Both the position numbers and the translations under genes were made by a program. This document shows, piece after piece, positions 62,481 to 64,000 of a DNA stretch of 64,000 nucleotides. The stretch lies in NCBI GenBank assembly GCA_041685625.1, contig JAWLFJ010000001.1:1-64000 (forward strand), written 5' to 3'. Under the pieces are notes generated by a model that was given only the letters and a program-made list of their open reading frames with translations, made no database searches and was not told where the DNA came from. The stretch is from Albimonas sp041685625. GTDB taxonomy: Bacteria; Pseudomonadota; Alphaproteobacteria; Rhodobacterales; Rhodobacteraceae. Every line of letters begins with the position of its first letter. Position 1 is the stretch's first letter.

Positions 62481-64000
62481 ATGATCGAGATCGAACTGAA
62501 GATGCTGCTGCCGGACGGCGCGGCGGCGGAGGCGCTGCTGGCCTCGCCCGCGCTGGCGGCGGCCGCCTGCGGCCCGGCGCGCCGCAGGGCGCTGCGCTCG
62601 ATCTATTTCGACACGCCGGACGGGCGGCTCCGCGCCGCCGGCCTCGCGCTCAGGCTGCGCAAGGACGGGGGGCGCTGGCTGCAGACGGTCAAGCGCGCGG
62701 GCGCCGCGGCCGGGGCCGGCGGCCTGTTCGCGCCGGAGGAGGCCGAGACCGCGGCGCCGGGGGGGCGCATCGACCTCTCGCGCCTGGCGGACCCGGCGCT
62801 GCGCGAGGCGGTGGAGGCGGCGCGGGGCGACGCGCCGCTCGCCGCCGTCTTCGAGAGCGTGATCGACCGGCGGATGCGCGACCTCGAGATGCCGTCCGGG
62901 CGGGTCGAACTGGCCGTCGACGTCGGCGAGCTGGTGGCGGGCGAGCGCCGGGCGGCGCTGGTCGAGGCCGAGCTGGAGCTGAAGGCCGGCGCGCCCGAGG
63001 CCGTCTACGAGGCGGCGCGCGCCGTGATGGGCGAGGGCGCCTGGCGCTTTTCCGAACGGTCCAAGGCGGCGCGGGGCCATGCGCTGGCGGCCGGGGCGCC
63101 GGCGCTGCCGCCGCCGGGGGCGCGCAAGGCGGCGACGGTCCCGCTCCGGCGCGGGACCACGGCGGAGGCGGCGGCGGTCGCGGTGCTCCGCGAGACGCTG
63201 GCCCAGATCGACGCCAACGCGGCGGCCTGCCTCGCCGCGGACGATCCCAAGGGGTCGCACCAGCTGCGCGTCGGGCTTCGCCGCCTGCGCTCGGCCCTCC
63301 GGCTGTTCCGGCCGGCGGTCGGCGGGCCGGCGGCCGAGGCGCTGAACGATCGCGCGCGTATCCTGGCGCGGCGCGCCGGGGCGCTTCGCGATCTCGACGT
63401 GCAGATCGACGAGGTGCTGCGCCCCGCGGCGGCGCGCGGCGGACCCGACGGGGCGGGGTTCGAGGCGCTGGCGGAGGCGCTGGAGCGGCGGCGCGAGGCG
63501 GCGCGTGCGGACCTTCGCGCCGCCTTGGCCGGGCCGGAGGGGCGCGGGCTGCTGCTCGATCTCTCCGCCTTCGTGGCGCTTCGCGGTTGGCTCGACCCGG
63601 CCGATCACGCGCAGACGGCGCGGCTTTCCGAGCCGGCGGAGGCGCTGGCGGGGCGCGCGCTGGACCGCCTCTGGAAGAAGGTGCGGCAGGCCGCCGAGGG
63701 GTTCGACGATCTCGACGCCGAGGCGCGGCACCGGCTTCGCAAGGCGTTGAAGACGCTGCGCTATGGGGTGGAGTTTCTCGGCCCCCTGTTTCGGGCGAAG
63801 AAGCTCCGGGCCTTCCGCAGGCGGCTGAAGCGGCTGCAGGCGGCGTTCGGCGCGCTCAACGACGCGGCGGTGGCCGAGGCGACGTTCGCCGGTCCGGACG
63901 CGCCCTGTCCCGAGGATCCGCGGGCGCAGCGCGCGGCGGGCCGGCTGCTCGGCGGGCTGGCGCTGGCGGCGGAGGCCGAATGGCGCGAGGCGCGCGCCGA
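62481..64000 (+). CDS. CYTH-CHAD domain protein, runs off the window
   Basis: The frame is open from the ATG at 62481 to the last base, at least 506 residues. The N-terminal CYTH (triphosphate tunnel) domain shows 'MIEIELKMLL' with the E-x-E-x-K signature, 'RSIYFDTPDGRLRAAGLALR' and 'LVEAELELKAGAPEAVYEAA'. The CHAD domain, from about residue 230, has its conserved histidines in 'GSHQLRVGLRRLRSALRLF' and 'ARHRLRKALKTLRYGVEFL'. Such proteins bind polyphosphate and may hydrolyse triphosphate. It follows ligA by 36 nt with GGCGAGAG upstream and could be in the same transcript. The C-terminal end is missing. Confidence 0.9.
   Translation, partial: MIEIELKMLLPDGAAAEALLASPALAAAACGPARRRALRSIYFDTPDGRLRAAGLALRLRKDGGRWLQTVKRAGAAAGAGGLFAPEEAETAAPGGRIDLSRLADPALREAVEAARGDAPLAAVFESVIDRRMRDLEMPSGRVELAVDVGELVAGERRAALVEAELELKAGAPEAVYEAARAVMGEGAWRFSERSKAARGHALAAGAPALPPPGARKAATVPLRRGTTAEAAAVAVLRETLAQIDANAAACLAADDPKGSHQLRVGLRRLRSALRLFRPAVGGPAAEALNDRARILARRAGALRDLDVQIDEVLRPAAARGGPDGAGFEALAEALERRREAARADLRAALAGPEGRGLLLDLSAFVALRGWLDPADHAQTARLSEPAEALAGRALDRLWKKVRQAAEGFDDLDAEARHRLRKALKTLRYGVEFLGPLFRAKKLRAFRRRLKRLQAAFGALNDAAVAEATFAGPDAPCPEDPRAQRAAGRLLGGLALAAEAEWREARA

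Overview
The window reads as a chromosomal segment of a very GC-rich alphaproteobacterium, most likely of the order Rhodobacterales. The evidence is the gene set: a CtrA response regulator next to its SciP-type partner, Usg, DUF1489, DUF1289 and DUF3035 (BamF-like) proteins, a heterotetrameric sarcosine oxidase operon, an NDUFS4-type complex I subunit, and the run ispB / DUF2007 / TrmN6-like methyltransferase. I cannot name the genus. Third codon positions are almost all G or C, so long false open frames lie opposite most real genes. There is no rRNA, integrase, transposase, prophage or CRISPR array; the one tRNA is tRNA-Glu(UUC).

Region by region. 0.3-5.0 kb: usg, a membrane methyltransferase, a DUF1223 protein, then on the minus strand infC (apparently starting at CTG), DUF938, a DMT exporter and an LpxL-type acyltransferase. 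5.1-12.6 kb: tRNA-Glu, recJ (minus), hisS-hisZ-hisG, a PanC-like gene whose active-site motifs are all altered, and a coupled DUF1489/unknown pair. 12.7-21.6 kb: carB, a cyclase-TolB-TPR protein, a Kef-type antiporter, a double-domain universal stress protein and rpsD. 21.7-31.9 kb: two exported phosphoesterases, a SRAP protein, a minus-strand envelope operon (unknown exported protein, lspA, bamF-like lipoprotein, an M16 peptidase and its non-catalytic partner), then a TPR protein and ispE. 32-38.4 kb: ispB, DUF2007, a methyltransferase, an M20 amidohydrolase, a DUF465 protein, a second DMT exporter and a LysR regulator divergent from a small protein.

38.4-45.8 kb: a cobalamin lower-loop operon (cobS, cobC, a class II aldolase, cobT), sodC, dusA, and ccmI-ruvX-DUF1289. 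46-52.2 kb: soxB-D-A-G, interrupted between soxB and soxD by two small antisense genes, then a 53-residue protein behind a strong inverted repeat. 52.3-64 kb: a sulfotransferase with a long basic low-complexity N terminus, a von Willebrand A protein ending in a PEP/VPLPA-type sorting signal, uvrB, the NDUFS4-type gene, mnmA, sciP-ctrA, ligA and a CYTH-CHAD protein cut by the window edge.

Many genes overlap by 1-8 nt (ATGA, GTGA or TGATG junctions), so translational coupling is the main visible organisation. GC-rich hairpins lie between convergent genes. The most unusual items are the degenerate PanC-like protein after hisG, the CTG start of infC, the aldolase inside the cob operon, the antisense gene pair inside the sox locus, and the basic-tailed sulfotransferase. 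I did not find a clear multi-gene defence or other novel system.
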